Source of the DNA: Chryseobacterium indologenes
GTDB lineage: Bacteria; Bacteroidota; Bacteroidia; Flavobacteriales; Weeksellaceae
Length of the DNA stretch: 64,000 nucleotides
NCBI RefSeq assembly: GCF_018362995.1
Contig: NZ_CP074372.1
Span: forward strand, 4,588,001 to 4,652,000
Direction: 5' to 3'
The notes below the pieces were generated by a model. That model was not told the origin of the DNA. It saw only the letters and a program-made list of their open reading frames with translations, and did no database searches. Shown piece after piece: positions 54,571 to 61,847 of the stretch (position 1 is its first letter; each line of letters begins with the position of its first letter). The translations under genes were made by a program, and so were the position numbers.

Positions 54571-54592
54571 AGGCTGAGCGGAGTCGAAGCCT
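54571..54592. repeat. Dispersed GAGCGGAGTCGAAG-type hairpin repeat
   Basis: AGGCT-GAGCGGAGTCGA-AGCCT, a short hairpin with the GAGCGGAGTCGAAG core known as a scattered intergenic repeat in many bacteria. One copy seen in the window. Confidence 0.55.
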
Positions 54593-54668
54593 TTATCATT
54601 GAACAGATGTTAATAGATCGGCAAGTATTTTTCTTCGGTCAGAAACTTAATAACCGAATAGCATAAAA

Positions 54669-54695
54669 CAAAAAAACAGCTCCCAAAGGAACTGT
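54669..54695 (-). terminator. Terminator of the SIMPL gene at 54713
   Basis: ACAG-TCC/GGA-CTGT stem with one internal mismatch, followed by a T run when read on the minus strand. Confidence 0.65.
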
Positions 54696-54712
54696 CTTTT
54701 AAATCTGTTATT

Positions 54713-55393
54713 TTAAAGTATTTCGTATCTTGTTTTGATGCTGTATTTCAGCTTGATGTTTTCAATATTATCGAAAGAATAATCTACCGGAGCATCAGCC
54801 ATTTCCAGCTGGATATTGCTTGCTCTTCCTTTATAAGCTGCGGGCATGATCATATCGCTGGTGTAGTCTTCTATTTCTACAATTTCAAGAGCATTTCCTG
54901 TCTTTTTACCCATGCTTTCCAATAAATAATCTGCTTTTTCTTTAGCGGCTTTTAAAGCGTTGATCTTAACTGCTTTTCTAAAATCTGCAATTTTGGTATT
55001 CTTTACCTCTGCGATGTTCAGGCTGCTTACCCATTTTTGGTTCAGGTCTTCAAAAATTTTACTCAGACTTGATTTTGTGCTGGCTTTAAACTGATAGCTT
55101 TTAGTAAACTTTGCTGTTTTAGAGTAAATATTCTGATACATTGATTTGAACTTAATGTCTTCGTTCTTTACGCCTGCGTTCTTTAAAGTTTCAAATAACT
55201 TCTTCTCATTATCTGCCAGATCATTTTTGTTGTCTGCTTTTATTCCGATGCTGAAGATGATTTCATCCGGTTCTACTTCCATTTCCGCAACACCTGTTAC
55301 TTCAATTGCATTTTTCTTTACTTCTTGTGTCTGTGCATTTATAAAGCTTCCAAGAGTTAAAATTCCGATTAATAAAAAATGTTTCAATTTCAT
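54713..55393 (-). CDS. SIMPL domain protein (DUF541)
   Basis: 226 residues. Signal peptide ends GSFINAQ (about 21). The SIMPL (DUF541) fold is visible: IEVTGVAEMEVEPDEIIFSIGI, then helices and LNALKAAKEKADYLLE-type segment, closing with the YSIKTRYEI strand. Periplasmic. Family members form oligomeric assemblies and are tied to envelope stress (for example the OMP26/BP26 type), but no activity is certain. Operator B lies 69 bases upstream of its start, right after the stop of the other SIMPL gene. Confidence 0.88.
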   Translation of the reverse strand: MKLKHFLLIGILTLGSFINAQTQEVKKNAIEVTGVAEMEVEPDEIIFSIGIKADNKNDLADNEKKLFETLKNAGVKNEDIKFKSMYQNIYSKTAKFTKSYQFKASTKSSLSKIFEDLNQKWVSSLNIAEVKNTKIADFRKAVKINALKAAKEKADYLLESMGKKTGNALEIVEIEDYTSDMIMPAAYKGRASNIQLEMADAPVDYSFDNIENIKLKYSIKTRYEIL

Positions 55394-55426
55394 AATTTCC
55401 TGTTTTTAAATTTTTAATTACTGATG

Positions 55427-55434
55427 TAAAATTA
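55427..55434 (-). promoter_or_regulatory. -7-like box of the SIMPL gene at 55393
   Basis: TAATTTTA on the minus strand, 27 bases from operator B, the same spacing as at the vWA gene. Confidence 0.55.
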
Positions 55435-55461
55435 CGCCGATCAGAAGCCCGAAACCGGGAG

Positions 55462-55492
55462 ACTTGGTGAAACGGAGCTTTCACTTGGTGAG
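55462..55492. promoter_or_regulatory. Predicted regulator-binding site, operator B
   Basis: ACTTGGTGAA (55462) and ACTTGGTGAG (55483), a 21-base period; the inner bases also form a perfect dyad GTGAAA-N6-TTTCAC (55467-55484). Best-conserved of the three copies. Confidence 0.8.
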
Positions 55493-55505
55493 TTCCGAAA
55501 AATGA

Positions 55506-56423
55506 TTAGTTTCCTTTATTCTTTTTCAGATCATATTTTACGTTGAGGTTCATGATATATTGTATACCCACTTCCGGATCAGCATTATTGATTACTTTAT
55601 CAAAGCCGGTATAATCTGTCCCATCATAATAAAAGGTTTTAGATTTTCTTTCTTCCTTTCTGACATATTTGGAATCATATCCATACGTAACATTGGCACT
55701 TTCAAAAGCTGTATAATTCTGATATTGGCTTTTTGGAAAAACATAAGTAAAGCCTGAAGAAGCGGTGGGATTTCCAATAATTTCCTTTTTAAACAGTTTA
55801 AAATAATTTTCCTTTTTTTTGTCGAAAACCGAATAAGCCTCTTTGAGAAGTTCTTCCTGGATTTTATCAATATCACTATTGATATAATCTACCTTAATAA
55901 CATCATAGATCTGGAAGTCTGAAGCTTCAGAGATCAGTTTTTCAATCATTGAGTGTTTGTTTACCGTAATAATGATGTTTTTCTTGGTTTCAAATCCATC
56001 CATTTTCTGGATGGCAGTCTGTGAATCTTTATTAACGTTGTAGTCATAGATTTTGGTCTGAGAGATAAAGTCTACAAAGATATCATTGTCTTTGATGCCC
56101 ATTGAGGATATTCTTTTCATAAAACCGCTGATTCTCCTGTTGATATTTTCAATGGCAATTTTTGGAGTGGCTGCTTCTTCATTCAAACCCAGTGTAAGTT
56201 TATATTGGTCTGCCGTTTTGTTCATCAATACTTTTACGGTGATAATTAAGGTTGAATCGGTAGCAAAATAGGTATTGGTGTTGATGAATTCAGGTAAATT
56301 TCTGGGAGTGGAATAATCGTTGTTATTTCTGTCTCTGTAGATTTGGTTTCCTCCGACCTGTGCTTTTGAAAGACTTAAAAAAGATACCATAATGAGTAAA
56401 AAAGTAAGAGTTAGTTTTTTCAT
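55506..56423 (-). CDS. Second SIMPL-like exported protein
   Basis: 305 residues from the ATG at 56423; the frame extends to 56471 but the 16 extra residues precede a clean signal peptide (LTLTFLLIMVSFLSLSKAQ). A SIMPL-like core (DSTLIITVKVLMNKTADQYKLTLGL, INRRISGFMKRISSMG) is more divergent than in the neighbour and the protein is longer. Divergent from the LytS-like kinase gene with operator C between them. Perfect -7 box TAAGTTTG (minus strand, 56451-56458). Confidence 0.78.
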   Translation of the reverse strand: MKKLTLTFLLIMVSFLSLSKAQVGGNQIYRDRNNNDYSTPRNLPEFINTNTYFATDSTLIITVKVLMNKTADQYKLTLGLNEEAATPKIAIENINRRISGFMKRISSMGIKDNDIFVDFISQTKIYDYNVNKDSQTAIQKMDGFETKKNIIITVNKHSMIEKLISEASDFQIYDVIKVDYINSDIDKIQEELLKEAYSVFDKKKENYFKLFKKEIIGNPTASSGFTYVFPKSQYQNYTAFESANVTYGYDSKYVRKEERKSKTFYYDGTDYTGFDKVINNADPEVGIQYIMNLNVKYDLKKNKGN

Positions 56424-56450
56424 GATTTTTAAATTTGAATTATTTTGCTC

Positions 56451-56458
56451 CAAACTTA
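56451..56458 (-). promoter_or_regulatory. -7 box of the second SIMPL gene
   Basis: TAAGTTTG on the minus strand, a full match to TAnnTTTG, with 28 bases between it and operator C. Confidence 0.6.
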
Positions 56459-56486
56459 GCCTTACACTCACATTATCAAAGACTAA

Positions 56487-56517
56487 ACTTGGTGAAAGGG
56501 GATTTTCGCTTGGTGAA
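56487..56517. promoter_or_regulatory. Predicted bidirectional regulator-binding site, operator C
   Basis: ACTTGGTGAA (56487) and GCTTGGTGAA (56508), 21-base period, dyad GTGAAA-N6-TTTCGC. It lies 28 bases from the -7 box on each side: TAAGTTTG for the SIMPL gene and TATCTTTG for the kinase gene. Confidence 0.8.
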
Positions 56518-56522
56518 TAGTT

Positions 56523-56553
56523 TTTGAATACACTATATATATGTATATCTTTG
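56523..56553 (+). promoter_or_regulatory. Promoter of the LytS-like kinase gene
   Basis: TTTG (56523-56526), 19 bases, TATCTTTG (56546-56553). Ideal Bacteroidota promoter whose -33 box is 5 bases from operator C. The ATG follows only 4 bases after the -7 box, so the transcript may lack a leader. Confidence 0.75.
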
Positions 56554-56557
56554 TTTT

Positions 56558-58351
56558 ATGAAAATGTTTACACTTCTTTCAATCTTTTTACTGATGTTTT
56601 GGGGAAACACAATGTCTTCCCAAACCACTAATACTACCGCTGCTGCGGTGGAAGATGTACAGGTGGAGACAAAGAAGCTGAAAAAAGCAATGGATACGAA
56701 AAATGAACCTGCCCAGGCAGATTCTTATTATAATATTGGTGAAACCTTTTTTAACAGCGGGAACTTTCCGAAGAGTGAAGAGTATTACACCAAAGCCAAA
56801 AATCTGTATGAAAAACTTAATGACAAGCCTAATATTGAAAAAGCAACCCGCAGATTAGCCCAGTCACAGGAAAAGCAGAATAAAATAACGCCTGCGATCA
56901 GTAACTATGGCAGAGCGGCACAAATGAGTTACAGTGAAAAAAGTAAGGCAGTTAATTCTAATGACGTTACAAGGCTTTCTTCGGCTACACCAGAGCTTAA
57001 GGCAGAAGCTATCCAGAGTAATATTAACTTAAGTAAAAAAGAAAACGAACAGGGTGATCTTGCAGAAAGCTACAGTCAGCTGGCTGATGTAAATCTCAAA
57101 CAGAAAGATGTTTCCAGTGCCGAAGAAAACCTGAATACAGCCTATAAAATTTCTAAAAGAGAAGCTCCGCAGCAAGCTTTGGCCATCAATCAGAAGCTTG
57201 CAGATCTTTACGTTGAAAACAAAAACTTTGAAAAAGCTATTGAAGCTAAAAAGAAAGTTTTGAAGGAAGATTTTGTAAAAGAAAACTCACAGGAAAAGGT
57301 CAATCAAATACAAGAACTGGCGGATATTTATATTAAAAAGAATGATCCGAAAGAAGCGGTAGACCTGTTGAAAAATGCCTATGGAATTGCCTTGGATAAA
57401 GGTCATACGCTGGAAGCTCAAAGAAGCGTAAAAAAACTGGACAGCCTGTATGCCATTTCAGGAAATATTGATGCTTCCGTTCAATTGTACAGAGATTTTC
57501 TGGGGAAACTTCCCAATCTTGTTTCCAAGGATAGAAGTCTCGTAGACAATAAAATCCTGGAAGATACCGAACAACGAATTTCACAGCTGGAAAAAGAAAG
57601 AGAATTGAAAGATGAGCTTATCCGCAAGAAAAATGTATTCAACTATAGTTTGATCGGAGCTTTGGTTCTGCTTACCGGATTAATTGTTTTTATTTTCAGA
57701 ACCCTGAAAAAGGTTCAGACAAAGAATAAAAAAATTGCTCTTCAGTCTTTGCGCAGAGAGATGAACCCGCATTTTATTTTTAACAGCCTGAATAGTGTTA
57801 ATCATTTTATTGCGACCAATAATGAGCTGGAAGCCAATCAGTATCTGACAAAATTCTCCAAGCTGATGCGTGGCGTGATGGAAAATTCTACTGAAGATTT
57901 TATTCCTTTCCAGCAGGAGCTTGATCTTCTCCAAAATTATCTTGCCCTTGAAAAAACACGTTTTGCTGATAAATTTGATTACGAAATCGATGTAGATGAA
58001 AGTCTGAATATGCAAAACCTGCAGATCCCGGGAATGCTCATACAGCCGTTTCTGGAAAATGCAATATGGCACGGACTCCGCTACAGAACAGAAAAAGGAT
58101 TTTTAAAACTGAACTTTGAGAAAAGTGAATCCTACCTTAAAATCCTTATTGAAGACAACGGAATAGGCATCGAAGAAAGCAAAAAGCAGAAAACCCAGCA
58201 TCAGAAAACAAGAGAGGGCAGAGGAATGAAAAATACTTTGGAAAGAATTCAGCTGCTCAACGATTTGTATAAAAAAGATATTACCTGCTCTGTACAGGAT
58301 AAAGAAAATAATACCGGAGTTTTGGTAACGCTCCAGATCAATTTGATCTGA
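56558..58351 (+). CDS. LytS-like sensor histidine kinase with TPR sensor domain
   Basis: 597 residues. Signal or membrane anchor 1-20, a periplasmic series of TPR-like helices (about 30-330; NIGETFFNSGNFPKSEEYYT and similar units), a coiled coil, one membrane helix (about 366-385) and a His_kinase domain with the phospho-acceptor His405 in REMNPHFIFNSLNS, then a HATPase with FLENAIWHGLRY and EDNGIGIEES. This is the LytS/YehU type that pairs with LytTR regulators; the cognate regulator is the next gene (148 bases downstream). Operator C and a perfect promoter lie just upstream. Confidence 0.92.
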   Translation: MKMFTLLSIFLLMFWGNTMSSQTTNTTAAAVEDVQVETKKLKKAMDTKNEPAQADSYYNIGETFFNSGNFPKSEEYYTKAKNLYEKLNDKPNIEKATRRLAQSQEKQNKITPAISNYGRAAQMSYSEKSKAVNSNDVTRLSSATPELKAEAIQSNINLSKKENEQGDLAESYSQLADVNLKQKDVSSAEENLNTAYKISKREAPQQALAINQKLADLYVENKNFEKAIEAKKKVLKEDFVKENSQEKVNQIQELADIYIKKNDPKEAVDLLKNAYGIALDKGHTLEAQRSVKKLDSLYAISGNIDASVQLYRDFLGKLPNLVSKDRSLVDNKILEDTEQRISQLEKERELKDELIRKKNVFNYSLIGALVLLTGLIVFIFRTLKKVQTKNKKIALQSLRREMNPHFIFNSLNSVNHFIATNNELEANQYLTKFSKLMRGVMENSTEDFIPFQQELDLLQNYLALEKTRFADKFDYEIDVDESLNMQNLQIPGMLIQPFLENAIWHGLRYRTEKGFLKLNFEKSESYLKILIEDNGIGIEESKKQKTQHQKTREGRGMKNTLERIQLLNDLYKKDITCSVQDKENNTGVLVTLQINLI

Positions 58352-58499
58352 TCTGAATTCAGGTTAGATCTTCTTTTATAAATTGATGACGATTTAGGGT
58401 AATATAACTCTATAAGCTCTTTGGTCAGATTGTATGATTGATTAAAAATTCTTAATTTGCATCTGCAACCCACTGGCTGCTACCTAATATCTGACCTCA

Positions 58500-59234
58500 A
58501 TGAAAATAAAAGCCGTAATTGTAGACGATGAACTCATCGCAAGAGAAGTTTTACGAAGCTATCTTACCAAATACTGTCCACAGGTGGAAATTCTTGGCGA
58601 GGCTGAAAATATTAAAGAAGCAGTGCCGTTGATTGCTGAAAAGCAACCTCAGCTGGTATTCCTGGATGTAGAAATGCCCTTCGGAAATGCCTTTGACGTA
58701 TTGGAAGCTACCAAAGCGTTTTCCTATGAAACGATTTTCATTACTGCGTTTTCACAATATTCATTACAGGCGTTAAATAAATCGGCAAGTTATTATATTT
58801 TAAAACCTATTGACATTCAGGAGCTGATTCTTGCGGTGAATAAAGTAGTAGAAAGTCTTGAGAAAAAAGAAGAACTCAACCGGAATAAGATACTGCTTGA
58901 AAACCTGAAGCTAAAACCTGAAAAACAGCAGCTGATTCTTCCTACCCTGCAGGGATTTGATGTCGTAAAGACTGAAGATATTGTGAGACTTCAGGCTGAT
59001 GGAAATTTTACGCAGGTTTACCTTACAGATGGTTCAAAAAAGATGGTATGCCGCTTTTTGAAACATTTCGATGATCTGCTGGAAAGCCCGTTTGTGAGAG
59101 TTCACCGTTCCCATATCATCAATACAGGATTTGTGAAATCTTACCATAAAAGCGGAACCGTAATGTTGTCTGATGATACGGAAATTGAAGTTTCAGGAAG
59201 CTTTAAAGATAATTTCCTGAAAGTCTTTTCATAG
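58500..59234 (+). CDS. LytTR-type response regulator
   Basis: 244 residues. Receiver domain (1-120) with VDDE, phospho-acceptor Asp56 in LVFLDVEMP and conserved Lys in YILKPID; C-terminal LytTR DNA-binding domain (about 140-244; IVRLQADGNFTQVYLTDGSKK, FVRVHRSHIIN). Such regulators bind direct repeats spaced by about two helical turns, which fits the three operators found nearby. Same strand as the kinase. Confidence 0.94.
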   Translation: MKIKAVIVDDELIAREVLRSYLTKYCPQVEILGEAENIKEAVPLIAEKQPQLVFLDVEMPFGNAFDVLEATKAFSYETIFITAFSQYSLQALNKSASYYILKPIDIQELILAVNKVVESLEKKEELNRNKILLENLKLKPEKQQLILPTLQGFDVVKTEDIVRLQADGNFTQVYLTDGSKKMVCRFLKHFDDLLESPFVRVHRSHIINTGFVKSYHKSGTVMLSDDTEIEVSGSFKDNFLKVFS

Positions 59235-59306
59235 AATTTATGGGTCCTTAACAGACCAAAGGCATTATTTTTGACGTTTTATTATAACCACCAAAATATT
59301 TCTGTC

Positions 59307-59849
59307 ATGAAAACCATTCATAAAATTATACTTCCCGTTTCATTGGGAGCTTTAGGGCTTATCGTTTTCAATTCATATTCTGTAAGAATTCCCAAGGGTG
59401 CTTCTGCGGTAAAGAATTTTGATCTTAAAAAATATCTTGGCAGATGGTATGAGATCGCCCGTTTTGATTACAGGTTCGAGAAAAATATGGATAATGTTAC
59501 TGCAGAATATACAGAGAATCCGGATGGAACAGTTCAGGTCAGAAATAAAGGGTACGACTACATTAAAAAAGTATGGAATGAATCGATCGGGGAAGCAAAA
59601 TTTGTAAAAGATCCGAAAGAGGCCCGTCTGAAAGTTTCATTTTTTAAACCAATATGGTCTGGTTATAACGTTATAGATATTGATGAAGACTATCAATATG
59701 CTCTGGTGGCAGGAAGCAGTTTAAAATATTTATGGATTCTTTCCCGTACCACTACTATTCCTGAAAGTATCCGCCAGCGTTTCCTTCAGAAGGCAAGAAA
59801 AGTTGGGTACAATACAGATGAACTGATTTGGATAAAACATAATCAATAG
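59307..59849 (+). CDS. Lipocalin family protein (Blc-like)
   Basis: 180 residues from the ATG at 59307 (the frame extends 12 codons up to a non-ATG start at 59271). A signal or membrane anchor (about 5-25) is followed by the lipocalin GxW motif LGRWYEIARFDYRFE near 46-61, the beta-barrel and the YALVAGSSLKYLWILSR block and C-terminal helix. Unlike E. coli Blc, no lipobox Cys is seen. Likely binds lipids in the envelope. Confidence 0.9.
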   Translation: MKTIHKIILPVSLGALGLIVFNSYSVRIPKGASAVKNFDLKKYLGRWYEIARFDYRFEKNMDNVTAEYTENPDGTVQVRNKGYDYIKKVWNESIGEAKFVKDPKEARLKVSFFKPIWSGYNVIDIDEDYQYALVAGSSLKYLWILSRTTTIPESIRQRFLQKARKVGYNTDELIWIKHNQ

Positions 59850-59857
59850 ATAAGGTA

Positions 59858-59913
59858 AAAGGGTAAATTTTCGAAAAATTGATGACTTTCAGTGATTTGC
59901 AAATTTACCCTTT
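59858..59913. terminator. Long-stem hairpin between convergent genes
   Basis: AAAGGGTAAATTT/AAATTTACCCTTT, a perfect 13-bp stem with a 30-base loop; T-rich on both strands' 3' sides. Confidence 0.65.
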
Positions 59914-59919
59914 CGCTTT

Positions 59920-60393
59920 TTAGTCTTTAATATAGTCTTTCCATTCCTCAAAACGGTGATCAATAACCTGTTTCATCAGATCATAGTTTTCGTAGGTATC
60001 TTCAATGTGGTAGAAGGTTTCGTATTCATAGTCACTTTCTTCAGCTTTTGCATCGAAAATATTCACATAATCATCAGCAAATGAGCTGTATCTGTTTCCG
60101 AAATCGGTATCATCCGCATAATAATCCTTTGCAAAAAGATTTCCCAGCTCGTTCAGGTCATATTCAGAAAATTTTCCGTCGCAGGAATCCATAATGAATT
60201 CTGCACCAGTGATTTCTCTGCGCTTTAATTTTTCAATTTCCTCTTCACCATCTTCTTTCAGTTCATCAGAAATCAGATCATTCTGAATGCACCAGTTCAG
60301 GAACATTCCTGTATGCGTTGCTCCGTTTTTCTGAGGAAGTCCTTCAGGAAAATCACCACCATAATGCCATGAAGCATCATCATATTTAGACAT
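59920..60393 (-). CDS. Acidic cytosolic protein, uncharacterised
   Basis: 157 residues, strongly acidic (many D/E and Y). The N-terminal KYDDASWHYGGDFPEGLP is a recurring start I associate with an uncharacterised family (DUF7832-like), often seen in single copy or near immunity-type genes. No catalytic motif. Followed on the other side by cinA in divergent orientation. Confidence 0.72.
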   Translation of the reverse strand: MSKYDDASWHYGGDFPEGLPQKNGATHTGMFLNWCIQNDLISDELKEDGEEEIEKLKRREITGAEFIMDSCDGKFSEYDLNELGNLFAKDYYADDTDFGNRYSSFADDYVNIFDAKAEESDYEYETFYHIEDTYENYDLMKQVIDHRFEEWKDYIKD

Positions 60394-60508
60394 AATTTGT
60401 ATTGTAGTTTTAAATAAATTTCGTCAAAAATAAAAAAAATCAATTTATATTGCTGCAGCCACAGAATTTTCCGTCATTTGCATAGAATTTTTTTCAACAA
60501 AAAAGCAT

Positions 60509-61759
60509 ATGGAAAAAGCTGTTCTGATTACCATTGGTGATGAAATCCTTTCCGGAAACACGGTAGATACCAATTCTAATTTTATTGCTGCTGAACTTAA
60601 AAACATAGGAATAAAAGTTACTCAGATTCTTACAATCTCAGACGAAATTGAAACCATTAAAGAAGCATTGAATGTTGCTTTTGAGGCAGGTGACTTAGTC
60701 ATTACAACGGGAGGGCTTGGGCCAACCAGGGATGACAAAACCAAAAAGGCACTTGCAGAGTATTTCAATGATGAAATTGCTTTGGATGAGGTAACATTCA
60801 ACCACCTTAAAGGGTATATGGAGAGAAGAGGAAGGGCAGATATTCTCGAAAGAAACAGAGAGCAGGCTTTTGTCCCAACCAAATCCATTGTTTTTCAGAA
60901 TCATTACGGAACGGCTCCATGCATGATGATGGAGCTGAATGGTAAACTGTCTTACAGCCTTCCTGGTGTTCCTTACGAGGTAAAACCGCTTATCAAAGAC
61001 CAGATTATTCCTTATTTACAGGAAAGATTCAAACTTCATTATATCCATACCAGGATTGTTTCCGTAGTGGGAATTCCTGAGAGTATCCTTGCAGACAAAA
61101 TTGAAGACTGGGAACTGGCACTTCCGGAAAATATTGCGCTGTCTTACCTTCCGGTAGGAACCCGTGTAAAGCTTCGTCTGACGGCTTCCGGTGATAATGA
61201 AGAACAGCTGAAACAAATCACTGAGGAAGAAATTCAGAAATTACTTCCTTTAGTAGAAGGTCATGTAATTGCTGTATCTGAGGATAAAATCGAGAATATT
61301 CTGGCAGAAATGCTTACCGAAAGAAATCTCACCATTTCCACGGCAGAAAGCTGTACCGGAGGTGAACTGGCAAAAATGATCACTTCAGTCTCCGGCAGTT
61401 CAAAATATTTCCATGGCGGAATAGTACCTTATGCCACTGAAAAGAAGATTAAAATTTTAAATGTTTCTAAAGAGACCGTAGATCAGTTTACGGTGGTAAG
61501 TGAAGAAGTAGCTCAGGAAATGGCAAAAGGCTGCCAGGAATTATTTGAAACCCATATTTCACTTTCTACAACTGGTGTGGCCGGCCCTGGAAAAGGAGAA
61601 GACGGGAAAGATATCGGAACAGTGTATTATACGATAAGGATTAATGACAAAGCAGAAACATTTAAATTATACATGCCGCATCTGGAAAGAGTAGACTTTA
61701 TGAATTTCGTTTCACAAAAGGTGATTCAGGATCTTGTAAGCCTTCTTGTAAACAGTTAG
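60509..61759 (+). CDS. cinA: CinA-like protein (nicotinamide-nucleotide amidase / ADP-ribose pyrophosphatase type)
   Basis: 416 residues with both domains: N-terminal MoCF-like domain (about 1-170; TGGLGPTRDDKTKKALAEYF) and C-terminal CinA amidase (about 255-416; STAESCTGGELAKMITSVSG with the catalytic Ser and STTGVAGPG). The C-terminal domain removes ammonia from nicotinamide mononucleotide; the N-terminal domain acts on ADP-ribose. No recA or competence gene adjoins it here. Confidence 0.95.
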   Translation: MEKAVLITIGDEILSGNTVDTNSNFIAAELKNIGIKVTQILTISDEIETIKEALNVAFEAGDLVITTGGLGPTRDDKTKKALAEYFNDEIALDEVTFNHLKGYMERRGRADILERNREQAFVPTKSIVFQNHYGTAPCMMMELNGKLSYSLPGVPYEVKPLIKDQIIPYLQERFKLHYIHTRIVSVVGIPESILADKIEDWELALPENIALSYLPVGTRVKLRLTASGDNEEQLKQITEEEIQKLLPLVEGHVIAVSEDKIENILAEMLTERNLTISTAESCTGGELAKMITSVSGSSKYFHGGIVPYATEKKIKILNVSKETVDQFTVVSEEVAQEMAKGCQELFETHISLSTTGVAGPGKGEDGKDIGTVYYTIRINDKAETFKLYMPHLERVDFMNFVSQKVIQDLVSLLVNS

Positions 61760-61847
61760 ATACATTTCTATTTTTTAATTTTTTTTTAATTAATTTTAAT
61801 AGAGTTTTTCACACTTTTTGAGAATCATTCAATAAATTTCAAAAATC

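Larger units (their letters stand above)
54351..54712. other. 362-bp intergenic stretch between vWA and SIMPL genes
   Basis: No gene. It holds the -7 box TAATTTTA (minus, 54422-54429), operator A (54457-54487), the GAGCGGAGTCGAAG-type repeat (54571-54592) and the terminator of the upstream SIMPL gene (54669-54695). Confidence 0.6.

Noticed and set aside
54457..56517. Operators A-C as binding sites of a classical dimeric HTH repressor (GTGAAA-N6-TTTCAC dyad)
   Set aside because: Not excluded, but the dyad is imperfect in A and C, while the 21-base direct repeat is kept in all three and an adjacent LytTR regulator explains it.
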